A stretch of DNA of 35,442 bases from a bacterium (GTDB taxonomy: Bacteria > Planctomycetota > Planctomycetia > Gemmatales > Gemmataceae), in contig JAFKFQ010000276.1 of NCBI GenBank assembly GCA_017308215.1, forward strand, positions 1 to 35,442, given 5' to 3'. The notes under the pieces are model-generated. The model was not told the origin of the DNA, did not search any database, and saw only the letters and a program-made list of their open reading frames with translations. Both the position numbers and the translations under genes were made by a program. Positions 8,372 to 15,182 of this stretch are shown here, piece after piece (position 1 is the first letter of the stretch; each line of letters opens with the position of its first letter).

Positions 8372-10393
8372 ATGAGTCATGCCGTCGTCGAGCCGCCGAG
8401 CGAGCGGGTGGCGCACCCGCACCGGACGATCGAGAACGTCCCCGGCCGGCTCGGCCCCCCGCCCGTCAATCGCGTTCTCGCCACCACCGGCCTGCCGTGG
8501 ACGCGACGGTTGTCGAAGGCGGCGCTGTTCATCCCCGCCATCCGGCACTGGGAGAATCAGTTCCTCAAGCACAACGACGACGACCTGAAGGCCGCCAGCA
8601 TGGCCCTCCGCGGCAAGGCCCGCGGCAAGTGGAACCTCGACAAGCTGCTCCCGGAGGCGTTCGGCCTCTGCTCCGTCGCCATCCAGCGGGTGCTCAACAT
8701 CCGCCCGTTCGACGTACAACTCGCCGGCGGCGTCGTCATGCACTTCGGCGGGCTGGTCGAGCTGGCGACGGGCGAGGGGAAAACGGTCACGGCCAGCTCG
8801 CCGGCGTTCCTGAACGCGCTGGTCGGCAAGGGGTGCCACGTCACCACCGTGAACGACTACCTCGCCAAGCGCGACGCCGAGTGGATCGGGCCGGTGTATG
8901 AGAAGCTCGGGCTCACCGTCGGCGTGTTGCAGCAGAAGATGGACGACGGCGTGCGCGTGGCCGCGTACAAGGCCGACATCACCTACGGCACCGCCGCCGA
9001 GTTCGGGTTCGACTTCCTCCGCGACCGGCTCAAGCTCCGCGGCGGGCAGGCGCAGGCGGCGCCGTTCTGGGCGCCGTTCATGGGCGGCGCCGGCCCCGCC
9101 AAGATGGACCCGCGCGTCCAGCGCGAGCTCCACTACGCCATCGTGGACGAGGCCGACTCCATCTTCGTGGACGAGGCGAAGACCCCGCTCATCATCGCCA
9201 ACCCGACGCGCCCCGCCGAGGCCGACGAGCAGGTGGTGTTCGTGTGGGCCGACAACGTGGCCCGCGAGATGCGCCGCGACGAGCACTTCACGCTGAACCT
9301 GAAGAAGGACAAGATCGAGATCACCGACGCCGGCCGGCACCTCGTGCGCTACTCCAACCCGCCGACCGGCAAGAACGCGAAGGCGATGGACAAGCTACTG
9401 GAATCGGTCGAGAAGGCGCTGCACGCCTACTACCGGTTCGCCCGCGACCAGCACTACATGGTCAACCCGAAGGACGGGAAGATCGTCATCATCGACGAGG
9501 GGACCGGCCGCCCGATGCCCGACCGGCACTGGCGCGACGGGCTCCACCAGGCGGTCGAGGCGAAGGAGAAGGTGCAGATCAACATGCCGTCGGACCACGC
9601 GGCGCAGATCACGTTCCAGAACTTCTACCGCCTCTACGCGAAGCTCGCCGGCATGAGCGGCACGCTGCTGCCGAACTTCTGGGAGCTGCGCAAGGTCTAC
9701 CGCCGCTGGACGACGAAGGTGCCGACGAACCGCCCGAGCAAGCGCGAGGTGTTCCCGGACCAGGTGTTCCCGACCGAGGACGCCAAGTTCGACGCGGTGG
9801 TGAGGAAGACGCAGGAGATGCTGAAGAAGAACCGCCCGGTACTGATCGGCACGCGGACGGTGGAGGCGTCGAAGAAGCTGAGTACGAAGCTGTCGCGGGT
9901 GGGCGTGGTCCACCGCGTGCTGAACGCCGAGCAGAACGAGGGCGAGGCCGAGGTGGTGGCCGCCGCCGGCCAGCCGGGGACGGTGACGGTGGCGACGAAC
10001 ATGGCGGGCCGCGGCACCGACATCAAGCTCGGCGAGGGCGTGGCGGAGGCCGGCGGATTGCACGTGATCGGCACCGAGCGGCACGAGGCGGAGCGGATCG
10101 ACCGCCAGCTCCAGGGCCGCGCCGGCCGCCAGGGCGACCCCGGCAGCGCGCAGTTCATGCTCTCACTCGAAGACCAGCTCCTCGAAGGGCTCGGCACGGG
10201 AAAACAGCGGGAGCTGATGGAACTCGGTCGCGCCGGCGGCAACCGCAACTGGGACCAGTACGCGCCGCTGTTCCGCGTGGCGCAGCAGCGGATCGAGCGG
10301 AAGCACTACCGCCAGCGCCTCGACCTGATGAACTACGACAAGCACCGCCAGGAGATGCTGCAAGACATCGGGGCCGACCCGTACGTGGACTGA
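8372..10393 (+). CDS. SecA-like translocase ATPase, short form lacking the C-terminal domains
   Basis: A 673-residue homologue of the preprotein-translocase motor. The nucleotide-binding folds are intact: Walker A TGEGKT at 133-138, VDEAD at 258-262 followed by SIFVDEAKTPLI, then a preprotein cross-linking region, MSGT, TNMAGRGTDIKLG and QLQGRAGRQGDPGS. The protein stops after QRIERKHYRQRLDLMNYDKH, which corresponds to the start of the long scaffold helix of SecA. The two-helix finger, helical wing and zinc-binding C-terminal linker are therefore absent, and canonical SecA is 800-950 residues. The N-terminus is about 30 residues longer than usual before Walker A. ATG 8372 is preceded by GGAGG nine bases upstream. 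It is probably a paralogue of a full-length SecA elsewhere; the role is unknown and general preprotein export is uncertain. Confidence 0.88.
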   Translation: MSHAVVEPPSERVAHPHRTIENVPGRLGPPPVNRVLATTGLPWTRRLSKAALFIPAIRHWENQFLKHNDDDLKAASMALRGKARGKWNLDKLLPEAFGLCSVAIQRVLNIRPFDVQLAGGVVMHFGGLVELATGEGKTVTASSPAFLNALVGKGCHVTTVNDYLAKRDAEWIGPVYEKLGLTVGVLQQKMDDGVRVAAYKADITYGTAAEFGFDFLRDRLKLRGGQAQAAPFWAPFMGGAGPAKMDPRVQRELHYAIVDEADSIFVDEAKTPLIIANPTRPAEADEQVVFVWADNVAREMRRDEHFTLNLKKDKIEITDAGRHLVRYSNPPTGKNAKAMDKLLESVEKALHAYYRFARDQHYMVNPKDGKIVIIDEGTGRPMPDRHWRDGLHQAVEAKEKVQINMPSDHAAQITFQNFYRLYAKLAGMSGTLLPNFWELRKVYRRWTTKVPTNRPSKREVFPDQVFPTEDAKFDAVVRKTQEMLKKNRPVLIGTRTVEASKKLSTKLSRVGVVHRVLNAEQNEGEAEVVAAAGQPGTVTVATNMAGRGTDIKLGEGVAEAGGLHVIGTERHEAERIDRQLQGRAGRQGDPGSAQFMLSLEDQLLEGLGTGKQRELMELGRAGGNRNWDQYAPLFRVAQQRIERKHYRQRLDLMNYDKHRQEMLQDIGADPYVD

Positions 10394-10400
10394 CACGGTT

Positions 10401-10522
10401 GGCGAACGGCCGGCGTGAGCCGGCTGGTCGTTGGTCCGGGTGCCGGACACAGCGACCGGTCACCCGGCTCGTCCGCTCGAGCTCCCGGACCAACACCAGC
10501 CGGCTCACGCTGGCCGTTCGCC
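10401..10522. repeat. Inverted repeat, GGCGAACGGCCGGCGTGAGC family (copy 1)
   Basis: The outer arms at 10401-10428 and 10495-10522 are complementary at 27 of 28 positions; inner arms TTGGTCCGGG (10431-10440) and CCCGGACCAA (10484-10493) are perfect. It sits between the convergent SecA-like and folK-SDR genes, eight bases past the SecA-like stop, so it probably serves as a transcription end for both. The same arms recur at 20116-20195, and one arm at 22506-22533. Confidence 0.88.
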
Positions 10523-10539
10523 CGAAGCGTACCGCCCAC

Positions 10540-11754
10540 CTACCCCCGCACCGCCCCGCCGTTCACCCGAATCGTCTGCCCCGTCAGGAACGCCGCCGCC
10601 GGCGACGCCAGCCACACGGCCGCCGCCGCCACATCTTCGGGCAACCCCCACACACCGAGCGGCGTCTCGCGTCGGACCCGCTCCTGCCACGCCGGCGACG
10701 CCGTCTCGCCCCAGGCGGTGCGAATCCACCCGGGCGCGAGGCAGTGGACGCGCACCTCCGGCGCGAGGCTGAGCGCGAGCGAGCGGGTGAAGCACATCAC
10801 AGCCCCCTTCATCGCCGCGAACAGTTGCCCGCTATCGCCTTCCATGCCAGTCTCGGCCTGATCCCAGCCGACGGTCAGGATGACGCCGCGGCCGCGCTCC
10901 TTCATGCGGGCGCCGAGGGTACGCCCGAGCCGCATCGTAGCCTTCAGATCGACCGCGAGGAGGGCGTCGAGCTTCTGGTCGAACGACCACTTCGCCGCGT
11001 CGCCGGTGAGCGTGTCGGCGCCGGCGTTGAGGACGACGACATCGAGCCCGCCGGACATCGCCCACGCCTCGTCCGCGAGCCGGTCGCAGGCGGCGGGGTC
11101 GGACAGGTCGACCGCGATGTGCTTCCCCACGTCGGCCCGGCGGCCGTGCGTGATGACGCTGGCGGATTGGAGGCGGAAGGCTTCTGCGACGGTGGCGCCG
11201 ATGCCGCTTGTGGAGCCGGTGACGAGCGCGGTAAGACCGGCGAGCGTGGCTGTGACGGGCGGCTCGGGCGGCGGCACCAGGCGCACGTCGCCCGTCGGCA
11301 CAGCCGCGCACAACTCACAGACCGTCTTTCCGAGCGTCGGGTGAACCGCGTCCCCTGCGATGGCGGCAAGCGGGATCAGTACGAACGCCCGCTCGTGCAG
11401 TCGCGGGTGCGGCACAACGAGATCCGGGGTGTCAATCACCCGGTCGCCGTAGAGAAGCAAATCGAGGTCGAGGGTGCGCGGCGCGTTCACGCCGGTGCGG
11501 ACGCGACCGAATTGGTGCTCGATGCGGTGGAGCAGTTTAAGAATGTCATGCGGGTCGCGGTCCGTCTCGACCGCGGCGGCGGCGTTGAGGTAATCGCCGC
11601 TCCCGGGCGGGCAATCGACGGGTGCCGTCTCGTAGTATTCCGAGACGGCCAGTACCCGCAGCCCCGGCTCGGCCCGCAGGCGACGGACGGCGGCGTCGAG
11701 CGCCGCCCGCCGGTCGCCGAGGTTGCTCCCGAGACCGAGGTACGCGAGTGGCAT
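10540..11754 (-). CDS. folK: Fusion of HPPK (FolK) with an atypical short-chain dehydrogenase
   Basis: A 404-residue fusion. Residues 1-160 are 6-hydroxymethyl-7,8-dihydropterin pyrophosphokinase of folate synthesis: GLGSNLGDR (7-15), YETAPVD, and the catalytic segment APRTLDLDLLLYGD (91-104). Residues 172-404 are a short-chain dehydrogenase/reductase: nucleotide motif TGSTSGIG (179-186), NAG (243-245), CLAPGWIRT and a C-terminal TGQTIRVNGG. The SDR catalytic Y-x-x-x-K is F312-AAM-K316, and the residue expected to be the catalytic Ser (about 299) lies in VGWDQAE, so Tyr and Ser are both absent while Lys remains. This is not the TGxxRRxG pattern of pteridine reductases. A role as a missing folate-pathway reductase is a hypothesis only. 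ATG 11754 (MPLAYLGLGS) is chosen because ten upstream codons fall in a repeat. The small basic protein gene lies 99 bases upstream on the same strand. Confidence 0.88.
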   Translation of the reverse strand: MPLAYLGLGSNLGDRRAALDAAVRRLRAEPGLRVLAVSEYYETAPVDCPPGSGDYLNAAAAVETDRDPHDILKLLHRIEHQFGRVRTGVNAPRTLDLDLLLYGDRVIDTPDLVVPHPRLHERAFVLIPLAAIAGDAVHPTLGKTVCELCAAVPTGDVRLVPPPEPPVTATLAGLTALVTGSTSGIGATVAEAFRLQSASVITHGRRADVGKHIAVDLSDPAACDRLADEAWAMSGGLDVVVLNAGADTLTGDAAKWSFDQKLDALLAVDLKATMRLGRTLGARMKERGRGVILTVGWDQAETGMEGDSGQLFAAMKGAVMCFTRSLALSLAPEVRVHCLAPGWIRTAWGETASPAWQERVRRETPLGVWGLPEDVAAAAVWLASPAAAFLTGQTIRVNGGAVRG

Positions 11755-11769
11755 GGCAGAAGGGAAAGT

Positions 11770-11834
11770 CGAAATCCGAAGCACGAAAGTCGAAACACAA
11801 ACACCGGGTTTCGAATTTCGTGCTTCGGATTTCG
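11770..11834. repeat. AT-rich inverted repeat between the small basic protein gene and folK
   Basis: The arms at 11770-11796 and 11808-11834 are complementary at 26 of 27 positions around an 11-base loop; CGAAATCCGAAGCACGAAA begins the left arm. It is markedly poorer in GC than its surroundings. Lying between two minus-strand genes, it could attenuate transcription from the small basic protein gene into folK. Confidence 0.85.
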
Positions 11835-11853
11835 TGTTTCTCGGTTCCGGCCG

Positions 11854-12084
11854 TTACTTCTTCTTCGCGTCCTTGCCCGTCGCCGCCTCGCCCTCGGCGG
11901 CTTCCTTCTTCGCCTTCTTCTTCAGCACCACCTTCGTCACCCGCGTCTTCGGGATGCCGAACGGGCTCTGGTCGGCCTTGAACGCGCCGTTCTCCAGCAT
12001 CTTCTCGATCCGCTCGGCCCGGGTCATCACGCAGCGCGTGCGGTTCATCCCGCCCTTGCGCTTCAGGCTCTTGTCGATGCTCAT
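11854..12084 (-). CDS. Small basic protein of the planctomycete/verrucomicrobial/chlamydial family (TIGR04137-like)
   Basis: A 76-residue, lysine-rich cytoplasmic protein: MSIDKSLKRKGGMNRTRCV, then LTRAERIEKM-like sequence (here MTRAERIEKMLENGAF), FGIPKTRVTKVVLKKKAKK and a charged tail ending GKDAKKK. This fits the conserved small basic protein found across Planctomycetes, Verrucomicrobia and Chlamydiae, for which ribosome association has been proposed; the function is not established. The tail past residue 57 is low-complexity Lys/Ala/Glu and probably disordered. ATG 12084 matches the family N-terminus, although no clear Shine-Dalgarno sequence precedes it. Confidence 0.88.
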   Translation of the reverse strand: MSIDKSLKRKGGMNRTRCVMTRAERIEKMLENGAFKADQSPFGIPKTRVTKVVLKKKAKKEAAEGEAATGKDAKKK

Positions 12085-12097
12085 GGCTTCGCCGGTG

Positions 12098-12225
12098 GTC
12101 AGTTGTCAGTTATCAGTTGGCAGCCGGACGCGCCCCGCCGCAACCGCGAAAGGTGATACTATGAACGGCACGCCGACCGGGCAACCGCCGGCCTGGCTGC
12201 CAACCGCCAACCGTCAACCGACAAC
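12098..12225. repeat. GTCAGTT heptad repeats arranged as an inverted repeat
   Basis: 12098-12120 reads as tandem variants of GTCAGTT, running into GGCAGCC at 12119-12125. A degenerate complementary copy (GGCTGCC, then CAACCGCC, CAACCGT, CAACCGA) lies at 12195-12225. The element spans the divergent gap between the small basic protein gene and larA, and the right arm ends ten bases before the larA start. Confidence 0.65.
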
Positions 12226-12244
12226 TCCCGACCCATGCACGTGA
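12161..12244 (+). CDS. Possible 27-residue leader peptide overlapping larA
   Basis: ATG at 12161 follows AAAGGTGATACT, a fair ribosome binding site, and opens a 27-codon frame ([19 protein letters not shown], then PTTPDPCT) ending with TGA at 12242-12244, ten bases inside larA in another frame. larA itself has no visible Shine-Dalgarno sequence, so its translation might depend on ribosomes finishing this frame. The peptide is Pro/Thr-rich and partly encoded by the repeat arm, so it may be a chance frame. Confidence 0.3.
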   Translation: MNGTPTGQPPAWLPTANRQPTTPDPCT

Positions 12245-13512
12245 CGCTCGACTACGGCCGCACCGGCCTGGACGTGACCCTCCCCGCCGACCGGCTCATC
12301 GCCCCGCCGCTGGCGCTCCGCCCGGCCGACCCGCTCCCGGACGCCGCCGCCGCCATCGCCGCCGCCATCGCCAACCCCATCGGCTCGCGCCCGCTCGCCG
12401 AGATCGCCCGCGGCAAGAAGACGGCGTGCGTCGTCGTCTGCGACATCACCCGGCCCGTGCCGAACGCGCTCATCCTCAAGCCGTTGCTGAAGACGATCGA
12501 GGACGCCGGCGTGCCGCGCGACGGCATCACGATCCTCGTGGCGACCGGCCTCCACCGGCCAAACGAGGGCGACGAGTTGGTCGAGCTCGTCGGCGCCGAG
12601 GTGGCGGCGAACTACCGCTGCGTGAACCACTTCGGCAAGGATCAAGCGTCGCACGATTTCTTGGGGACGACGGCGAACGGCGTCCCGGTGTGGATCGACA
12701 ACCGCTACACGCAAGCCGAGCTGAAGATCACGACGGGCCTGATCGAGCCGCACCTGATGGCGGGGTACAGCGGCGGGCGGAAGGTGATCTGCCCGGGCAT
12801 CGTCGGGCTCGAAACCGTGCGCGTGTGGCACGGGCCGAAGTTCCTCGAACACCCGCGGGCCGACGCCGGCATCGTCGAGGGGAACCCGGTCCACTCCGAG
12901 AACACGCTGATTGCGAAGATGGCCGGGTGCGACTTCATCGTGAACGTGTGCATCGACGGCAAGCGCCGGGTGACATGGGTCGGCGCCGGCGACATGATCG
13001 CCGCGTGGGAGGCGGGCGTGGCGTTCTGCCGCGAGACGGTGAAGGCCGGCGTGCCGGCGCCGTGCGACGTGGTGGTGACGAGCTGCGCGGGGTACCCGCT
13101 CGACACGACGTGGTATCAGGCGGTGAAGGGCCTGACCGGGGCGTTGCCGATCGTGAAGAAGGGCGGCACCATCGTCATCGCCGCGAGCCTGACCGAAGGG
13201 CTCGGCAGCCCGGAGTTCCAGCAGTCGCTCGCCGAGTACGAGGCGGCGGGGAAGTACGACCGCCCCAGTGAAACGGACACGTGCGAGATGGACGAGTGGC
13301 AGTTGGTGATGCTGAAGAAGGTACTCGCCCACTGCCGCGTGAAGGTGGTGACGAAGGGGCTACCGCCGGAGGTGCTGACACGCTGCCGGGTCGAGCCGGC
13401 GGCGAGCGTCGAGGCGGCGGTGGCGGAGAGCCTCGCCGAGCACGGCCCGACCGCCCGGCTGGCGGTGATCCCGAAGGGGCCGTATGTGCTGCCGTACGTG
13501 ATGGGTGCGTGA
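12235..13512 (+). CDS. larA: Lactate racemase-type nickel-pincer enzyme LarA (DUF2088)
   Basis: A 425-residue enzyme of the LarA family, which interconverts 2-hydroxy acid enantiomers with a pyridinium nickel-pincer cofactor tethered to a lysine. Active-site residues agree almost exactly with Lactobacillus plantarum LarA: D70-x-T-R-P, H107 in ATGLHRP, H173 in [14 protein letters not shown]183 as the tether, H199 in WHGP, and Q295/K298 in WYQAVK. The substrate may be lactate or another hydroxy acid. The cofactor genes larB, larC and larE are not in the window. A leader frame overlaps the start, and no Shine-Dalgarno sequence is seen directly before ATG 12235. A perfect 27-base-pair hairpin follows the stop. 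Confidence 0.92.
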   Translation: MHVTLDYGRTGLDVTLPADRLIAPPLALRPADPLPDAAAAIAAAIANPIGSRPLAEIARGKKTACVVVCDITRPVPNALILKPLLKTIEDAGVPRDGITILVATGLHRPNEGDELVELVGAEVAANYRCVNHFGKDQASHDFLGTTANGVPVWIDNRYTQAELKITTGLIEPHLMAGYSGGRKVICPGIVGLETVRVWHGPKFLEHPRADAGIVEGNPVHSENTLIAKMAGCDFIVNVCIDGKRRVTWVGAGDMIAAWEAGVAFCRETVKAGVPAPCDVVVTSCAGYPLDTTWYQAVKGLTGALPIVKKGGTIVIAASLTEGLGSPEFQQSLAEYEAAGKYDRPSETDTCEMDEWQLVMLKKVLAHCRVKVVTKGLPPEVLTRCRVEPAASVEAAVAESLAEHGPTARLAVIPKGPYVLPYVMGA

Positions 13513-13525
13513 TTGATGTAGGGGT

Positions 13526-13590
13526 GAAGGGGTGAGCGGGTGAAGGGGTGACGACACAACGCTGTCACCCCTTCACCCGCTCACCCCTTC
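13526..13590. terminator. Perfect 27-bp hairpin, GGGGTGAGCGGG family (copy 2)
   Basis: The arms 13526-13552 and 13564-13590 are perfectly complementary around an 11-base loop. It lies between the convergent larA and 64-residue-protein genes, so bidirectional termination is likely, although there is no T run. The arm sequence recurs imperfectly at 181-250. Confidence 0.8.
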
Positions 13591-13600
13591 AAGCGTCGCA

Positions 13601-13795
13601 TCAGACGCCCAGCGGAGCGCCGGTCCGCTCGGCCGACGCGACCGGCGCCGTCGCAGGGCGGGCGGCGTCGCGGAGGATGTCGGCCTTCACCCGGCGGGTC
13701 AGCTTGAGGACGTAGGCGGCGTCGCGGAGAAGCTGCTCGGCCTCGGCGGTCCGGGCAACCGGGGCGGTCTTGGTGGCGTTGATAACCGGGGTCAT
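13601..13795 (-). CDS. Small protein of unknown function (64 residues)
   Basis: ATG 13795 follows AAGGAG at eight bases, a good ribosome binding site, and the frame is 64 codons: MTPVINATKTAPVARTAEAE, then a basic, probably helical stretch (LLRDAAYVLKLTRRVKADIL) and an Ala/Pro-rich tail ending GAPLGV. There is no signal peptide or membrane segment. I do not recognise a family. The alternating charged and hydrophobic middle could form one amphipathic helix. It stands alone on the minus strand, with its stop ten bases from the perfect hairpin that also ends larA. An upstream frame extension to 13897 reads poorly and ignores the strong ribosome binding site. Confidence 0.65.
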   Translation of the reverse strand: MTPVINATKTAPVARTAEAEQLLRDAAYVLKLTRRVKADILRDAARPATAPVASAERTGAPLGV

Positions 13796-14061
13796 ATGCG
13801 GCTCCTTGCCGGTTGGTTTCGGTTGTAACTGTCGCTTACGACCGACAACTAAAGCAGGGGCCGTGCCACTCGCGCTGGCCCTCGCGCCGACCCGCAACAG
13901 AATTCCTTCAACACGTGGCTACGACACCACTTCCGTCGTCGCATATTCTTGGACCATATCGCTCACCGTGGGGCGGCGATTGTAAGACCTGCGACTTGAG
14001 GGAAAGGGTACAATCGGCGGGGAAGGAGCTTCCATTACCACCGCCCCCACCGGCCCCGGGA

Positions 14062-15102
14062 ATGCCCATGTCTCCTGGTCCCACCCCGACCCCGTCGGAC
14101 GAACCTGAACCCGTCCCAGCCGCGCCCGCGCCGCCGACACCGTCGCCGGATTCGATCTACACGGCCGACGAGATTCGCGCCGAACTCGTGCGCCTCCGAA
14201 CGACGCCGGCCGGCGGTGTGGCGGCCAACCCCGCACTACTCTTCGTCGCTTCGCTCGCGCTGTTCGTAATGAGCGTCGGCCGGGACGCGACCACGTCGGT
14301 GGCCGCCCTCGTGGCCGTCATCTTCCTCCACGAGACCGGTCACTACCTCGGGATGCGGGCGTTCGGCTATCGCAACGTGCGAATGTTCTTCATCCCCTTC
14401 TTCGGCGGCGGAGCGAGTGGGATGAAGGAGACGGCGCCCGCCTGGCAGGAGGCCGTCGTACTCCTCCTCGGCCCGGTGCCCGGGCTGGTCGTCGGGCTCG
14501 TCCTGGCCGCGAGCGGTGCCGCACACCAGGAGCCGTGGGTCTACGACCTCGCCTTCACGCTGGTCGTGCTGAACGCCTTCAACCTGCTCCCACTCTTCCC
14601 GCTCGACGGCGGCCGACTGTTCGAGGTTCTGCTGCTCGCCCGGCGGCCGGCGGCGACGGCGGTGTTTCGGCTGCTCGCGGTGGCGGGGCTCGGGCTGATC
14701 GCGTGGGACGCCGGCTCGTGGGTGCTGGGGGTGCTCGCCGGGCTCATGCTCCTCGGCACGCCGCTCGCCAGCTCCCAGGCCGGCGCCGCTGTGGGATTCC
14801 GCGCCGCGTACCCGGACGCCGCGGACACCCCGGAAGGGCTCCGCGACGACCAGCTCGCCGACCTCGTCCGGCGGGCGCAATACCAGGGACAGACCAAGCC
14901 ACGGCCGCTGGCGCAGCTCGCCATGTGGGTGCGCGACGTCCACGCCCAGGCGACGACCGACCGCGCGGCCGGGTCGACCGTCGCGTTCTTCGTAGGCATT
15001 TACCTGATCGCCTGGGTGACGGCATTGGCCGGCGTCGTCAACCTCGTCGTGCTACCGGCCGGGCCGGACGAGGGTGAGCCGCCGGCCGTTCGGGCGGAAT
15101 AA
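14062..15102 (+). CDS. Site-2-protease-family (M50) membrane metalloprotease
   Basis: A 346-residue integral membrane protein. After a Pro-rich, cytoplasmic-looking N-terminus (residues 1-30) it has several hydrophobic segments. The zinc motif is H90-E91-T-G-H94 within a transmembrane segment, and the second motif NAFNLLPLFPLDGGRL supplies the third ligand (NxxPxxPLDGG). These are hallmarks of intramembrane site-2 proteases, which release membrane-bound regulators or trim membrane proteins. No PDZ domain is seen, and the target is unknown. I chose ATG 14062 (MPMSPGPTP); the open frame back to 13813 gives an implausible Arg/Pro-rich extension. A TACAAT hexamer at 14009-14014 could be a -10 box. 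The amidase gene follows after 80 bases. Confidence 0.88.
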   Translation: MPMSPGPTPTPSDEPEPVPAAPAPPTPSPDSIYTADEIRAELVRLRTTPAGGVAANPALLFVASLALFVMSVGRDATTSVAALVAVIFLHETGHYLGMRAFGYRNVRMFFIPFFGGGASGMKETAPAWQEAVVLLLGPVPGLVVGLVLAASGAAHQEPWVYDLAFTLVVLNAFNLLPLFPLDGGRLFEVLLLARRPAATAVFRLLAVAGLGLIAWDAGSWVLGVLAGLMLLGTPLASSQAGAAVGFRAAYPDAADTPEGLRDDQLADLVRRAQYQGQTKPRPLAQLAMWVRDVHAQATTDRAAGSTVAFFVGIYLIAWVTALAGVVNLVVLPAGPDEGEPPAVRAE

Positions 15103-15182
15103 CCTCTCCGCCCGGGCGTTCCGCTCCGCCGGGATTGTGGGTAGAATCGGTCGGCCTCTCCGCCCCACCCCGGAGTGCGACC

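Noticed and set aside
13813..14061. N-terminal extension of the site-2 protease from 13813
   Set aside because: The extension is Arg/Pro/Ser-rich, has no ribosome binding site and overlaps the promoter region of the opposite small gene.
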